This document shows positions 25,101-37,705 of a stretch of DNA of 64,000 bases, piece by piece; position 1 is the first letter of the stretch; each line of letters opens with the position of its first letter. The translations under genes were made by a program, and so were the position numbers. This DNA is from Tanytarsus gracilentus (Eukaryota; Arthropoda; Insecta; Diptera; Chironomidae), in contig JAXRKN010000039.1 in NCBI GenBank assembly GCA_038502055.1, forward strand, positions 2,604,001 through 2,668,000, written 5' to 3'. The notes below the pieces were generated by a model. That model was not told where the DNA came from. It saw only the letters and a list, made by a program, of their open reading frames with translations, and ran no database searches.

Positions 25101-28100
25101 TAATTTATCTTATGAAACAATACCACAACTCGCGCAAGAATAATTAACTCATTTGCTTATTTCTCTTTAATGTAAAATAATTAAGAGGAAGAAAGTACAA
25201 GCGCTCATAAAAACCTGTGATTTATGTTTAAATAAAAACATCCTTTAGTTCTGCGTATAAATTATGGACAATAATTTCATTAATGGCTACAAATTACTGG
25301 CTATTTGTACTTGCGCTAGCATTTTACTGCCCGACTCGCTGGGAGAGCTTGTAAATTAATTTCAGCGATGAAATCTAGTTTTAAAATAAAATTTTTCTGC
25401 GATAATCTTTTGCGAATAAGTGGGAAATATGAATGCGGACTTTATTTTCTTATAAAAAATCTAATTTGACCTTTAGACAAATTTTATTTCATGAAATTCC
25501 ATTATCAGGAGGTTAATTGAGTTACTTTTGATGGAAATAAAATTATAGAATTAAACATAATGAATTTTACCCCTAGAATAGTTTTCAGGTATAAAACTGA
25601 AAGGTTAATTAAAATAAATGTCATTGATAGTTACAGAAATAGAGACACAGAAAAATCATTCAGTTTAATTTAAAGGAACCCTTTAAGTGACTGCAATTCC
25701 AAGAAAGTAAATCAAAATGTGACTGATTGCTATTTTAAGAAGTCTTTCATAAAAATAATATTCCAAGTAAAAATTAATGATGTACTTACAAACCGAATTC
25801 TTACAATCGCCTACAAATTCTTTTTAAAATTTTCTATAAATAATTTTACTAAAACAATGAGATCAAATTTTACTCATGCAAAAGCTTCCAAACTTCATTC
25901 GATTAAAAACTTTTAAAATTCCCACAGAAATAAATCAAAGTCTATCAAAAACCTAAATTGAATTCCACATGATAATATTTTTCAACTGACACAGTTTGCA
26001 GTTCTTGAATATTGGATGAGCTTGAAACGGCAACATTGTTTAGAGGTTCATAAAATTTTCATTCGAAATGGAATTTTTAGTGGATAAAGTGAATTACCAA
26101 TAATGCATTAGGTTTACTTTTTTTCTAGTAATAAAACCGACATTTATAACATTTCAGCTTGTGAGTTCGAGGACGGTTTTAAATGTCCGGAGCGCGTGGT
26201 TGCGGCTTTTACTTTCTGCTCTCTTCGACAAGGAAAATTTTCCATCTTAATAAATTTGCTTCTAAATTACTTTCACGACTCATAACCTTTACACGGTCTT
26301 TTAAACGTCGAATAAATTTAATAATTTCCCGATGCCACGTGGAAGATGTCAACAGCCGTGTAAATATTCTCGAATAGTATTTAGCAATTTTCACACCTAA
26401 TTGGCACTAATTAAGGAACATTCTCTAAGGAAGAGACCGAGTAAAAATAATTATTTACGATGATCGAATTAAAGCAACGTGAAGAATTTCTATAATTGAA
26501 TTTTTATCACATTGTTGTGTTCACATAACATAGACAGAGGGATGAATCATCGGTTATTGAATTAATATTTATGAATTGAACTAAATTCTAATAAAATAAT
26601 TGAGGTCGAATGATTTAAATAAATTTTTCCTAAATTTATTAATGTCCACCCCTTGAAGTCTTCTAGAACGAGATTATCTTTCACTTTTTCACATGCTGCC
26701 TTAATGTGATGAATGTTCATAATAAAAATAACGCTACCAGCTGTGTGATGAACCTCGTCGTCATGTTTCACTGTGAAAATTATATTTTCCAATCATTGTG
26801 CATTGAAAAGTTGTACGATCCTTCCATGTAAAGCTCTATTTTTAGATTCAACACTTGTGACTTGCATTAAACGTCATTTTTTAAGCACTCAACGGTACGC
26901 GAATTGATTGTATCAAATGTAAATAGCGATGTGCATTAAGAGTCGAGTGGAAAATTTAATTCACACAAGGTCGCGATTTTTTAGTATTCAATTCACCATT
27001 TTTTGATAAAACATTCAACTTGGCCTTGAGCTTGACTTACCACATTTTTACATGCAATAAATGTTTTTTTAAAATTTTACATTTCGGCTATTTTACTTTG
27101 TCGAAATATTGATTAAATTTTCTTCTTTCATCGGTTTTTACATTTAATTAGATGTAACCCTCATAGCGGGTGTTATAAACAATACTGGATTATTTTAATG
27201 TGAATTACACTGCGAAGTGGAATAATTTATGGCGTTGCAAATGGTTTGGTAAATTTTCAGCGCGATATTTACGCAATAATGAGAGTAAAGAGTAATTTCT
27301 TCGACTGCCTCAAACGAGAATTTATGGCTTTTCACCATTTTTGTTGTTGCAGACCTTCATGAGAGAAAAATTCAATTAACCGATAATTATTTTCGCATTA
27401 ATTTACGCTGAATTAAATTCTGAGGGTTTTATCAATTTTTACTTGTTAATTGAAAAAAAAAATTATGAAGTAATTTGAGCTAAATATTTTTTGAAAAAGT
27501 TCAAAGCTATAAATTTTTAACAACTAATCAGAAAAATTTTCACACTCTCCAAAGTACGCACTTTAACTCAATTTGTCGTGCGTTTTCAACACCTCGCCAA
27601 TTAAGTGTTTATTCATTTATCAAAGCGCGAATCTGCTTGAGTTTAAATAATGAAAATTCTCTGCGGATTTCTTTTCCCATTTAAATTATTGGTCTGCTCC
27701 AGTGAGGATTTTATCCAAACCATAAAGTTGCTTTTCGTCTCCACAAATTCGTGTGTTTACTTGTTGAACATCTTTTCAAGTTCGCGGTTTTAAGGAAATT
27801 TATTTATTGACTTTCGACCGCAAGCTCCATAAAGTGTAATTAAGCGTTCACTTAATTATTCAAAAGCGTCTTTTGCCATTTTACTTCCCGCTAGCACACA
27901 CCAGATGCGATGATCTCTGTGAGGTTTTCGTTGTAAATTAATTAAGGGCTCGATTAATTTGTTCGAGTGAAGCTTACGCAAAACTATCTTTCTAAATAAC
28001 GCAAGAGATCTTAATTGATATTCACAATGCACAATTTCATTACAAATTTACAAAAGAGATTTTTTTATGTAAAATCGAACCAATTTATCTCTGCGATGTG

Positions 28101-31100
28101 CAATCGATGTCAAGAAGAGATTTATTTTTAGACATAAACATTTTTGCTAAACAGAAAAACCTAACATGTGATCAAGTTAATGTCAAAACAGAAAATTTAA
28201 ATAAATTTAAAGTCTCTCACGTAATTGTGATATGCCCGCTGTTTGTGAAGTGTGGTAAAGCCGCACTCCAATTGTTTTATTTTTAAACCCATGAGGAAAG
28301 CATGCTAGGATTTGCATCAAGATGGCTTAAAACGTGTCACTCAATTAACTTGCACACGTTTTCTATTTCCGCATTTATAGACTCGAATGCACATGTTGAC
28401 TAATGTTTTTGATGTGTTTAATTTTACACGTTGCCCAGCATTAAAGAGTTTAATCGGATAAAAATGGTGTGCATAGTTTTGGTATTGATTTTAGTTTCAA
28501 CCGCATAAATCCTCTTTTTAAACCGCAATGCATGAGTATTAAATTAAACATTGTGATATTGCCCGTTTAACAGTCCATAAAATTCGTATGAAAATTTAAA
28601 TAAGCGTCAAAGCAACGACATAAAATTTTTGGTACGTGATTTGTTTAAAAAATTCATTGTCATGAGAACATTGCAGGGGAATTGAAGACTTTTTTACTTA
28701 ATCTTTTTGACTAAAGCTTATTCTTTTAAAATAGTTTAAACTTTCGTAAAAATTTAAGTTGAAAAAATTATTAATTTTTTTTCATGACTAGAAAAGAATT
28801 TTACAACATTAAAATTAAACAAAAAGTGCATTGTTTCTTAATGTTGTATTAAAATTATTTACTTTTCTAATAAATTTTTTCATTCTCATTCGGAATACAA
28901 ATTTTTATGTTTTCCATTTTTGTTCAGTGTCGACTTTAAACACGTTGATAATATCCATGGATATTGAAATTGTCTCTAAGAAGTCTTAAATTGACATATG
29001 TTGTCTTTTTAAGAAAATTCTTATTAATATGAGCTTAAGAATAAAATCAATTTTCTCGAAAAGTGAATTTGTTTTTCATCAAAACCTTAAAAATAATTAT
29101 TCGAATGGGAAATACTTAAAACCCTTTAGCGTCATCGATTTCATTTAAATTCACTAATTGATTCCAATTCTCAGAATTAATTTTGTAGCTCAGAAAATTT
29201 TGTGCCAATTTGTTACCCAATTTTATCACTGAGTAATTGTAGGAAGAAAACTTTAAGAAACTTTAAGACAATTTAAGAAAAGCAAAAAATAATAATTATT
29301 TAATTTCATTTAAAGATAAGTATTTGGGTCATTCCTCTAGTCCTTCGATAAATTCATGTTAATTATGATGAATTCATAAACCTTACATCATCAATAATGA
29401 GCTGTTGAAAACAATATCAACATTTAATTACTTCATGGATTGTTATCGACACACGTTGTTTGTTACAATAAAATAAAATTATCGTTACATTCTCGTCCTT
29501 TTTAAAAAAATAAAAATATTTTATTTTATCTCTCAGAAACCAAAAAAAATTAAAGATACGTGCACGTGTGAATATTTTTTTCCTAATGAGAATTTTTAAA
29601 ATGACTTGATCTTAGCTTTTTGAAAATTATTTTTAGATGTTGAGTGCTTACGCATCAACTTTTCATTTTCGTGAGATGCATAAATTATTGATTTAAAGAG
29701 CTCACAAAAAGTTATATTTAGAGTGCATGGAATGTTAATTACGTAGTTTTATAACTGGGAAATTAATATTCAATATTAATGAGTATTAATTGCAATTTTT
29801 TCGAGCTATTCAAGCCTATTTTACATGTCTAACATTTTGTGCGCACGCGGCAAATTTAATAAACCGAAATTTTATTAAATTAGTTAAATTAATTTTTGAA
29901 ACACTGCCAAAAGTGACTGAAAGCTCTCAGTATAACAATAATCTTTGATACATGAGTGAAATCCATCAATTTCCCATGAATTGTTTACGTTTAAGATGAA
30001 CTCTATTGCGATTTAACATTTTTATTGTCAACATTTGCAAATTGTATGAAATAATTTTTTGCGACGGTAATTTCCGGATAAAATGCACCATGAAGCGGAA
30101 AATATTTAATCAAAATTTTCATTGTGTTCATCACAATAAAAAATTGTTAAATTATTTTTATTTAAAAGCTTTTCTAATGTGAAAATTGTGTTGGATAAAA
30201 ATTTTACTATTGAATAATTAAGCATGATGCTATGCACTAATTCAATTTCTTATTTTAGACTTCATGAAATCAATCACTTTTATCGTATTTAATTTCATGT
30301 TGAAAATTATTTTTAGAATTCTTCTCTTGAGGAAAGCATTAAAAATTGCACAAATATGAAAGAACAAATAATTTTCCTTCTCTCATTAAAAATAACAAAT
30401 CAATAGTTGCAGTAATGTTATCGTTGTAAAGTGAGCATTTGTTGATTCAAACTGCACTCATTATAGCGAGAGTAATTTCATTTGCGGAAATTGCTGCTCT
30501 TTTTCATCGTGTCTTTGTTAAAAATCAATGCAATTATCCATACTGCCGCAGTTAATTAACCTGTTATTATGGAAAATGTCAGTCAAATCAAAAAAAAATT
30601 AAGAAGACACTTCACATGCTAACGATATCATTTCATTCCTCTTTTTGCAGTAGTTCACTTCTATCAGCACGCCTTAAGGCCTTCAAAATGAGTCTGGATC
30701 AAGTTGAACTTGTCTCCAAGCTCCTACGAGCTTCACGAAATTGCAATGAGCTTTTACTGAAGGACTGCTTTAAGGAAATTTTAGAACGCGGAATTACACC
30801 CAAGGAACTCAATTCAACAGATAAAAGTGGAAGGGTGAGTGACTCGAGCACATCACAGATGTGTGTGAACACATCCCAAGATGCTAATTGAGAGTGAAGA
30901 AGAAGAAAATAAATTTAAACAAACTATTAAAGTCACATGATACAATGAATTATAGCAATTCTCGTTATTATTTTCACTCAACTCTTTAGAGAGAAATTTT
31001 TCACATGTTTATATTAAAACAATTATTGTTAGCGTACGTAAGAGATGAACTTGGGAGAATTTTTCGTGTGTTGAAAATTTCTTTAACTCGCTTCTTAGAA

Positions 31101-34100
31101 ACTTGGCGTTAATTTTCTAATCCTGCTCAATTTTGATCGTTTTGAGGTAGGCGTAGATAGAGCACAGACCTGTCTAGTCTTGTGGTGTTTAGTTTTTTTT
31201 TCGTGTACATGGAAAGTTTTGAATTTTTAGTCGATTTTTAAGAGAATAAATTTTTTTAAATAAAATTATAATTCGATTGAGCACTTCAACTTTGGTCACT
31301 TTATAAAGCTTTAGATCAAAAAAATTTTGTATCCATTTAAATTTTTAAACACACTTTTTCGAGGTTATGATAACTTTTCATGTATCATTCATTAAATTGC
31401 TTTTCCGAGATAAACTAAAAGCTATTAACAATTTCAGCATTTACTAAATCTACACCCTCGCACTTTCTTCAGCTATTTAATTTTTCGTGTTTATTATTTT
31501 TGCGTTTGCTGTCCAAACACACAAAAAGCAAATTCGCAAAAATATTTTTTTAATTATTTATTTGCGACTTTGTTAGACGGCGTGTGTGTAAAAGCGATTA
31601 ATTTTTTTTTGATTCAATTTTCATTTCGCCTCGCTCGTGCTTTGAAATAATAAATTGAAGATTTACTGTCGAATGCATTAATTAAAAATCATCAAGTTCT
31701 GGTTTAAGTATGAGAATTTTTCATTCATTGTGAGTCTGTGATTTATTAGCGTCAGTGGGTGATTGTTTAGACGTAGATGATAAATGACATCGCAGTGGAA
31801 AATCATCAAGATTTAAATTGTCTTAATTTGTTAAAATTAATTTCGTCGAGGTTTTCTAAGTGAAAATTAAATTTCAACTCGTTTCAGACTGCACTATCCT
31901 ACATTTGTTCAACAAATCTCACCAACTTCCTAGAACTCTTCCTACACCTTCCCGGCATTGATGTCAACAAACCGGATAACGAAGGCAACTCCGCTCTTCA
32001 CTTCGCTGCACAAGCAGGTCTGTATTGTGAAAGTAAAATATCGATTTTTTCAACTTCCGTCTGCATTTTCCACCCCATTTGACACACTTAATGTGAGAAT
32101 TATTATTTGTTTTTCTCTCTCCTGTCACACTTTAATGTACTCAATAAAGTCTGTCTCGATTTTCAAATTATTAAGCAATGCATTGTGAAAATGACGTGAT
32201 AACGAGTGCAATAAATATTTTATTGCAGCATGTCTGTCAAATTACTTCCTGTAATGACAATGTCAAAGAATTTAGGTCATGAATAATTTCCAGATAATTA
32301 CAAGTCTTTTGTGAGGATGTCAAAGGTTTTACTTTTCCAAACATGCAAAGATATAATTTAACAATCGGATACGATTCAAAAAGCTTAAAGTAAAGCAAAC
32401 TGCAAAAATTTAAAGAAAATCATGAAAGTCTTGATGCGTCATGATGTCCAATTACTAGTTGAAAAACTCTAATTTACGACCACACGAGTATCAAGCCACA
32501 AATCCAATTTTTGCTTCAATCAAAAACTGATTTTTAGTCCGAAAAATTCAAAAGACTTCACAAATGAAATTTTATGCATTCAATGCATTAAAAATTTATT
32601 CATTTTTCGAATCCTTTCGTGAATTGAATTTACAAGCCTTTCTATAATAAATTCAACTTAATGTGCTGCGGCATTAGCACTCATTAATTTTTCATAAAAA
32701 TATTCATTCCGATTATTATTGACATTTTTGTGAAGATAAATTTTACTGATTGAGTACGAAAAATTCTGTCTAAATATAGTTGTGAATTTCTCAATTTTGT
32801 CGTGAAAAATGTTTTGAAACAAATGCAAAAATTGCGTGCTGACAGTTAAAGAATTTATTTTTCAGTAAATCAAGTTAAAAAAAAATTTGAATTAATTTTA
32901 GGCCAAACCGAAATAGTCAACATGCTGCTGACGAAATCCAAAGGAATCAACATAGATGCGAAAAATAATTTAGGCTTTACTCCATTAATGAAGGCTGCCC
33001 TACAAGGTCGCACTAAAACGGCAAAACTTTTGTTATTCGCTGGTAAATATAAAAACAGAAACCTTAGATATTTCCTATAAAATCCTTTCTTGTGTCTCGC
33101 TGTGAATCTCAAATGCTTTCTCATAAAACTTTTCTTCCTTTTACTTTTCTTGCTCTCCCGCTTGCTTGACTGTCCACCCACACTCACCAACCTCTTTCGT
33201 GTCCGAACATTTTCATGAAAATTTAATTTAATTACGATATTCACTAAATGATAGGAGCATCGCCAACAGCAACGGATCCAGCACGAAATTTTAGAGCCGA
33301 TCAGTGGGCACGCTATTGCGGCAGACATCAGACCGCTGAAATGATAGAGACAGTCGCACGTGCTAAATTATTAGAGAGAAATACATCAAATAAATGGACG
33401 CATGACGCTATACCTAGAAGTAAAACAACATCTTCGATGTCACAGCAGCAAACGAACATCACAAGTAATGCTACAAATGGTATCATGCAGTCACAGCAGA
33501 CAAGTCAATCGGGAGGTGAGTGTCAATGTTTCCCCGTGGAGCGTGGAAATTATTGAGATTTTTAAAAATTTCCCCTTAAACTTATGCAAATGTGTTACTA
33601 AAAAAAGCTTTCATCTCTCCTCATAGGCATTCGCTCCAAATTATCAGGATTTCGTAAAGTTTTTCCATTTTCTGGTTTTTCACTCAAAGACAAGCATAGA
33701 AATAAGGACGATAAGAGTCGAAATGGCTTCGTTAACGTAACTGAAAATAAGGGAGCCATCGATGAGCTTCGTAATGGTGAGATAGTGAACTATTTAACGA
33801 ATGCCGCGTTAGTTGTTGGCGGTGGTCCAGCCCAAACAAATGGATGTAATAAACAAATGATTAAAAGCCTGTGTCGTCCTTTAACCGTGCCAAAGTAAGC
33901 GTCCAGTGAATTGTTCCCATTTTACTTTTTGTTTATGATTTTAGAGGGAAAATTTTGTTTACGACAAGATAAACGAATTTTTTCCGCTGATTGGTGTTTT
34001 GATGTTTTAAGTTAATTATTTTTTCCTCACTTATAATTTTTCGAAATTCCTTCTAGACTCGAAGTCACATACGCTAACAACAATAATTTAATTAAGAAAT

Positions 34101-34273
34101 TTGAAAACATGCCGAGCAACAACACGGAAAGGTCAGCATCGACTGAGACCAACAGTGAAGATAAGCCGGCGAGTAAGAAAAAAATCAATGGCATCCGAAA
34201 AGTTTTCTCGGAAAGGTCAAAAAGCCTCATGAATGGCGGAAAGCAAAAAGTCAATACGGATTCATATTTTTAG
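22169..34273 (+). CDS. ankyrin-repeat protein, ANKRD33-like
   Basis: Nine coding exons: 22169-22904, 22955-23134, 23639-23678, 30651-30834, 31888-32017, 32902-33042, 33255-33515, 33627-33894 and 34057-34273. Phases match at every junction and the total is 718 aa. The first 300 or so residues are Ser/Thr-rich and low in complexity, with the basic patch RRVRFSLP. An acidic stretch ending FFEFVEKWRTNR follows. About four ankyrin repeats come from exons 4-7, with hallmarks NSALHFAAQAG and GFTPLMKAALQG. The last repeat, with DPARNFRADQWARYCGRH, resembles the ANKRD33/ANKRD33B (photoreceptor ankyrin) family. The tail is basic and Ser-rich (GIRKVFSERSKSL). Ankyrin repeats bind other proteins; no catalytic motif is present. 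Intron 3 is 6,972 nt. The donor of the first intron is uncertain (22905, GTATGA, preferred). Confidence 0.8.
23679..30650. other. 6.97-kb intron 3 of the ankyrin gene
   Basis: Flanked by AAAAG|GTTAGT at 23678/23679 and TTTTTGCAG ending at 30650. I see no nested gene on either strand. Its size, against neighbours of about 50-1100 nt, makes it a candidate site for enhancers or an internal promoter. Confidence 0.7.
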
Positions 34274-34545
34274 TGCCACAATTTTTATTATTTCTATAAC
34301 ACTCTCATTTATACTCATCGCAAAACATCATCAAACATCATCGAAATTTAGTTATTTAAGATTTTTCATTCTGACCCTTTTAAAAGGGAAGCTTTTGAAA
34401 CTTGAAGAGACTTTAAAACTATTTCAACGCATTTTCTTCAGGTTTCAACTTCCACTGAAATCATTATTAGATAAAAATGTCTTTAAGTTACAAAAATGCA
34501 ACACAACCAAAGTGATAGAAGATAAACTGTAACAAAAAACATCAA

Positions 34546-34551
34546 AATAAA
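34546..34551 (+). other. poly(A) signal of the ankyrin gene
   Basis: AATAAA about 275 nt after the stop codon. A second AATAAA follows at 34560-34565. Confidence 0.55.
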
Positions 34552-34573
34552 CTCTTAAAAATAAATTTTCTTG

Positions 34574-35172
34574 CTCTCTCAGTATTTTTTTTTATTATCT
34601 TTATCGTATTTTTAATCCTAGTTTTTCCTTCCTTCTTATATTTAATTCCATCATGTCCTCAATATCATTGTCACTGTTGCAAGATTAAATGAAAAATGTC
34701 TGACATACGCAAGAAGAATGAGAGAAAAAATAAAAATAAAATTTAATGGAGAAAAAAACTTAAATAAAGTTTTTTGCTTAGAAACTCACAACTAAAAAAT
34801 TTATGTGGTGTAAAGATGTTAGCAGGCTTTTGCGGGAAAGTTTTTTATGAGTCATAAATTAAAGGTGAAATTCAAATTTTTTTGAGCTCTTCCTAGTCCT
34901 TAATTAGATTTAATTTTAAACAATACACAATAAAATTTTAATGTAAAAACCATAAATTTGCTGCTAGGTTCGTCCTTTACCCTTCCAGTCATTCCGATCT
35001 TCTTCTTGAAAAATCATCATGCATTCATTTAATAATTTAGGTAAATTTAAACAAACATATTTTAGTTCCTCGAGGATCAACCTTTTTTTGACATTTCACA
35101 AGACTTTTTTCCGCATCGCTTGCTATTGACTTAAATTGTCGCGGTGATTTCGAAAAGGGAAAATTAACTTCT
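34574..35172. other. convergent 3' spacer between the ankyrin gene and wurst
   Basis: AT-rich 3' flanks of two converging genes. No coding sequence seen. Confidence 0.5.
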
Positions 35173-36432
35173 TTATAGCTCTATTCGCTCGTCCTGGCCT
35201 TCCTCGAATTTCTTATTTCTCGACCTTCTCTTTGACTTAATTTTAGAGATAACTTCATAAGCTTGTTGAATTTCCATGAATTTCTCTTGCGCGGCTCTTC
35301 TCAATTTCTCATCTTTCACTTTATCGGGATGAAATTCACGCGAAAGTTTACGCCATGCACTGGTGATTTCACTTTGCGTTGCTGTCGGACCGACGTTAAG
35401 CACTTTATAAGCATTCTGCTCGCCATCAATGTCTATCGAGTCGACAATTTGCTTCCACGTCTCGTACCATCCATTGTGTTGCGCAAATCTCCACGTTTCT
35501 TCGAAGGTCTGCTTCAAATCCGTCCACCAAGGAGATTTAAGGAAGTTTTTAATCGCCTCATGGACCGGCACTTCATCACCTTCGCCATCAGTAATTTTGC
35601 CATTAAATACAAAATATCCGCTCCATACTGAGAGATAAATACACACACATGCTGATAAGACAATCGTCCTTCGCGTTGCACTGTAACGTTTAGGAGCGTC
35701 ACGTCGCCACTGTTTTGAGAATTGTTCAAAAGCCAATGCAGATCCGAACACCATCGCTGTGAACCAATAAGTTTCATCATAGACAAAATATCGAAGTGGA
35801 TAAATCACGTAGGCGGTCACAAGGCAATGCCATAAAACTCCCTTCTCACGTCCAATGTTTCCCACGAGCCACACACCGAGTGCTGAGAAAAATGGAACGG
35901 TCCACAATAAAAATCTCCAATTTACACCCCACAACTCATCCTCGGGTATTGCAATCATCACAACTTGACCGAAAAGGTAGCTCATCATAATTTGTCCGAG
36001 AAATCGAATTGTGGAGAATTCCGGTTTGCGGTAAGTGCGAAGCTTTTCAATGAATTTCGCAATAAATCTCGGATCATCGTTGGCATCGCGAACATACTCG
36101 GGTATCTTGAATATTTCAAAAATCCATCCAAGACCGAAATAGCCTCCGAGTGTACACCACCATACGAACGCATGTCTATCCCTGTGCAGGTAAATGTGAT
36201 GAACACCAAAAATACCTCCGAAGAACCATAAAAGATAGGCGACAACTAATGACTTTTGTTCGGGTGCTTGTGGATAAATGTGCTCGTACTTTGTCTCCGG
36301 TCTGGCGTAGTGCATTCCATTAGTACCGTTTCCCATTGACTTTGTCGCTAATTTCTTTGAGCTTTTCATCTCCTTCGATTTATTGCTATTGACTGACGCC
36401 GATGACGTCGATTGTGATAATTTTTCACCCAT
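35173..36432 (-). CDS. wus: DnaJ homolog subfamily C member 22 / Wurst
   Basis: One uninterrupted coding exon of 419 aa. Residues from about 65 carry a TM2-type pair of membrane segments (AYLLWFFGGIFGVHHIYLHR), and several more hydrophobic spans follow. The last 80 residues form a J domain with the HPD motif (REFHPDK). Membrane spans followed by a C-terminal J domain are the signature of DNAJC22. Drosophila Wurst acts with Hsc70 and clathrin in endocytosis and airway-liquid clearance (established for the family). ATG 36432 was chosen because a splice acceptor (TTTCTCTTTTTAG, ending 36447) lies 14 nt upstream, so an untranslated first exon is expected further right. The open frame beyond that acceptor is intron. 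It is transcribed away from the Nek kinase gene, with 1.27 kb between start codons. Confidence 0.9.
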   Translation of the reverse strand: MGEKLSQSTSSASVNSNKSKEMKSSKKLATKSMGNGTNGMHYARPETKYEHIYPQAPEQKSLVVAYLLWFFGGIFGVHHIYLHRDRHAFVWWCTLGGYFGLGWIFEIFKIPEYVRDANDDPRFIAKFIEKLRTYRKPEFSTIRFLGQIMMSYLFGQVVMIAIPEDELWGVNWRFLLWTVPFFSALGVWLVGNIGREKGVLWHCLVTAYVIYPLRYFVYDETYWFTAMVFGSALAFEQFSKQWRRDAPKRYSATRRTIVLSACVCIYLSVWSGYFVFNGKITDGEGDEVPVHEAIKNFLKSPWWTDLKQTFEETWRFAQHNGWYETWKQIVDSIDIDGEQNAYKVLNVGPTATQSEITSAWRKLSREFHPDKVKDEKLRRAAQEKFMEIQQAYEVISKIKSKRRSRNKKFEEGQDERIEL

Positions 36433-37705
36433 AGTTCGAGCAGAAGCTAAAAAGAGAAAAATTGCGAATGAGTTGAGTACACGTAGATTTGAGTTGCAAT
36501 CAAATATTTTAATGCGAAACTCTCTGGAACTAATTAAGTTATAAATCTTTTTTGATAACATTTTATTCGTTGCCAGTCGATTGTGAGATTTTATGATGAT
36601 TGGCATCAAAATGGAAGTTAACAATCAATTTGTGATAAAGATCAAAAAGTCATCGAGTTGTTTTATTTTAATCTATGGAATGTGAGTGAGTTTAATTTTT
36701 AGAAACGTTTTCTATTTTTTGACGATGCGATGAAGATTTTTTTAGCCGATTTAAATTTGTTATAAAATTAAGTTCATGACTTTTATTAAAACATCCTCAT
36801 GCTCAGTCATTAACCTTTAAAATCAATCAGGGAATTCCGAGTGGGTATTCACAATTTTTCTTCTTCTAATAGATTTTGTGAAAAAATTTACATAAAACCG
36901 TTGATGATAATTTTATTTAGAAACAAACTGCAATTTTTAAAAAAATATCAAAAATCGCTTAAAGTATTTCAAAAAACTCATTAAAGTCACACATCACTCA
37001 TCAAGACTTTGCAATAAAAGTCATAACTTTGTGATGACATGAAATCAACGCTCCAATTCTCTTCCGAGAGTTGACACAATTACACACTACCGGAGTGTAT
37101 TCTGGTAAGAAAAACTTTTTCTGTTTCTTCTTTTTCTCTTTCGCTCGTTTCTCTTCTTTATTTACATCGCGTTTTACTGTGTGGTAAACTAGCACAAGAA
37201 TCCATGACGTGAAGAATGAACCGTTAACTTTCTTTTTTCGTATTTTTTTAACTGTTGAATTTTTATATCTAAACTTACGGTTATACGATATTAAATTAAA
37301 TCAGTCGATTTATCTAAAATCTATTAGAATTTCAATGTAAAATTCCAGCAGAAATAATCGTGATAAACTTGTAAGACAAAAAATATTTCTCTCGATCTTT
37401 CAGTTTCGATGTTAACAGGCTCGCGATTCAACAGTAACTAACACTCACATTGCAGTGCTTTAAGAAACATCAGCAGAAGAAATATAAAAACAAGATAGAA
37501 AGAGAAAGAGAAGAAAAGTCTTGAACTTGAAAACGCCGACATGCATGTAGTGAGTCAGGTAGTTGTTCGCAATTACTGACGTGTATGTGTTGCTTGAAAC
37601 TTGCAATGAAATGTGCTATGAAAATCGCGTGCAACAGGTGTCTATGTATCACACATGCTGTCATGGTAATAAAAATTTGTCATCACAAATCAAATTTTCA
37701 CCAAA
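36433..37705. promoter_or_regulatory. divergent intergenic region between wurst and the Nek kinase gene
   Basis: 1.27 kb separates two opposite start codons and must carry both promoters and at least one untranslated wurst exon. No clear TATA or initiator pair could be assigned to either gene. Confidence 0.45.

Noticed and set aside
36433..36624. N-terminal extension of wurst from the upstream open frame
   Set aside because: A pyrimidine-rich acceptor ending at 36447 precedes the ATG; the extension is intron sequence and is not like other DNAJC22 N-termini.
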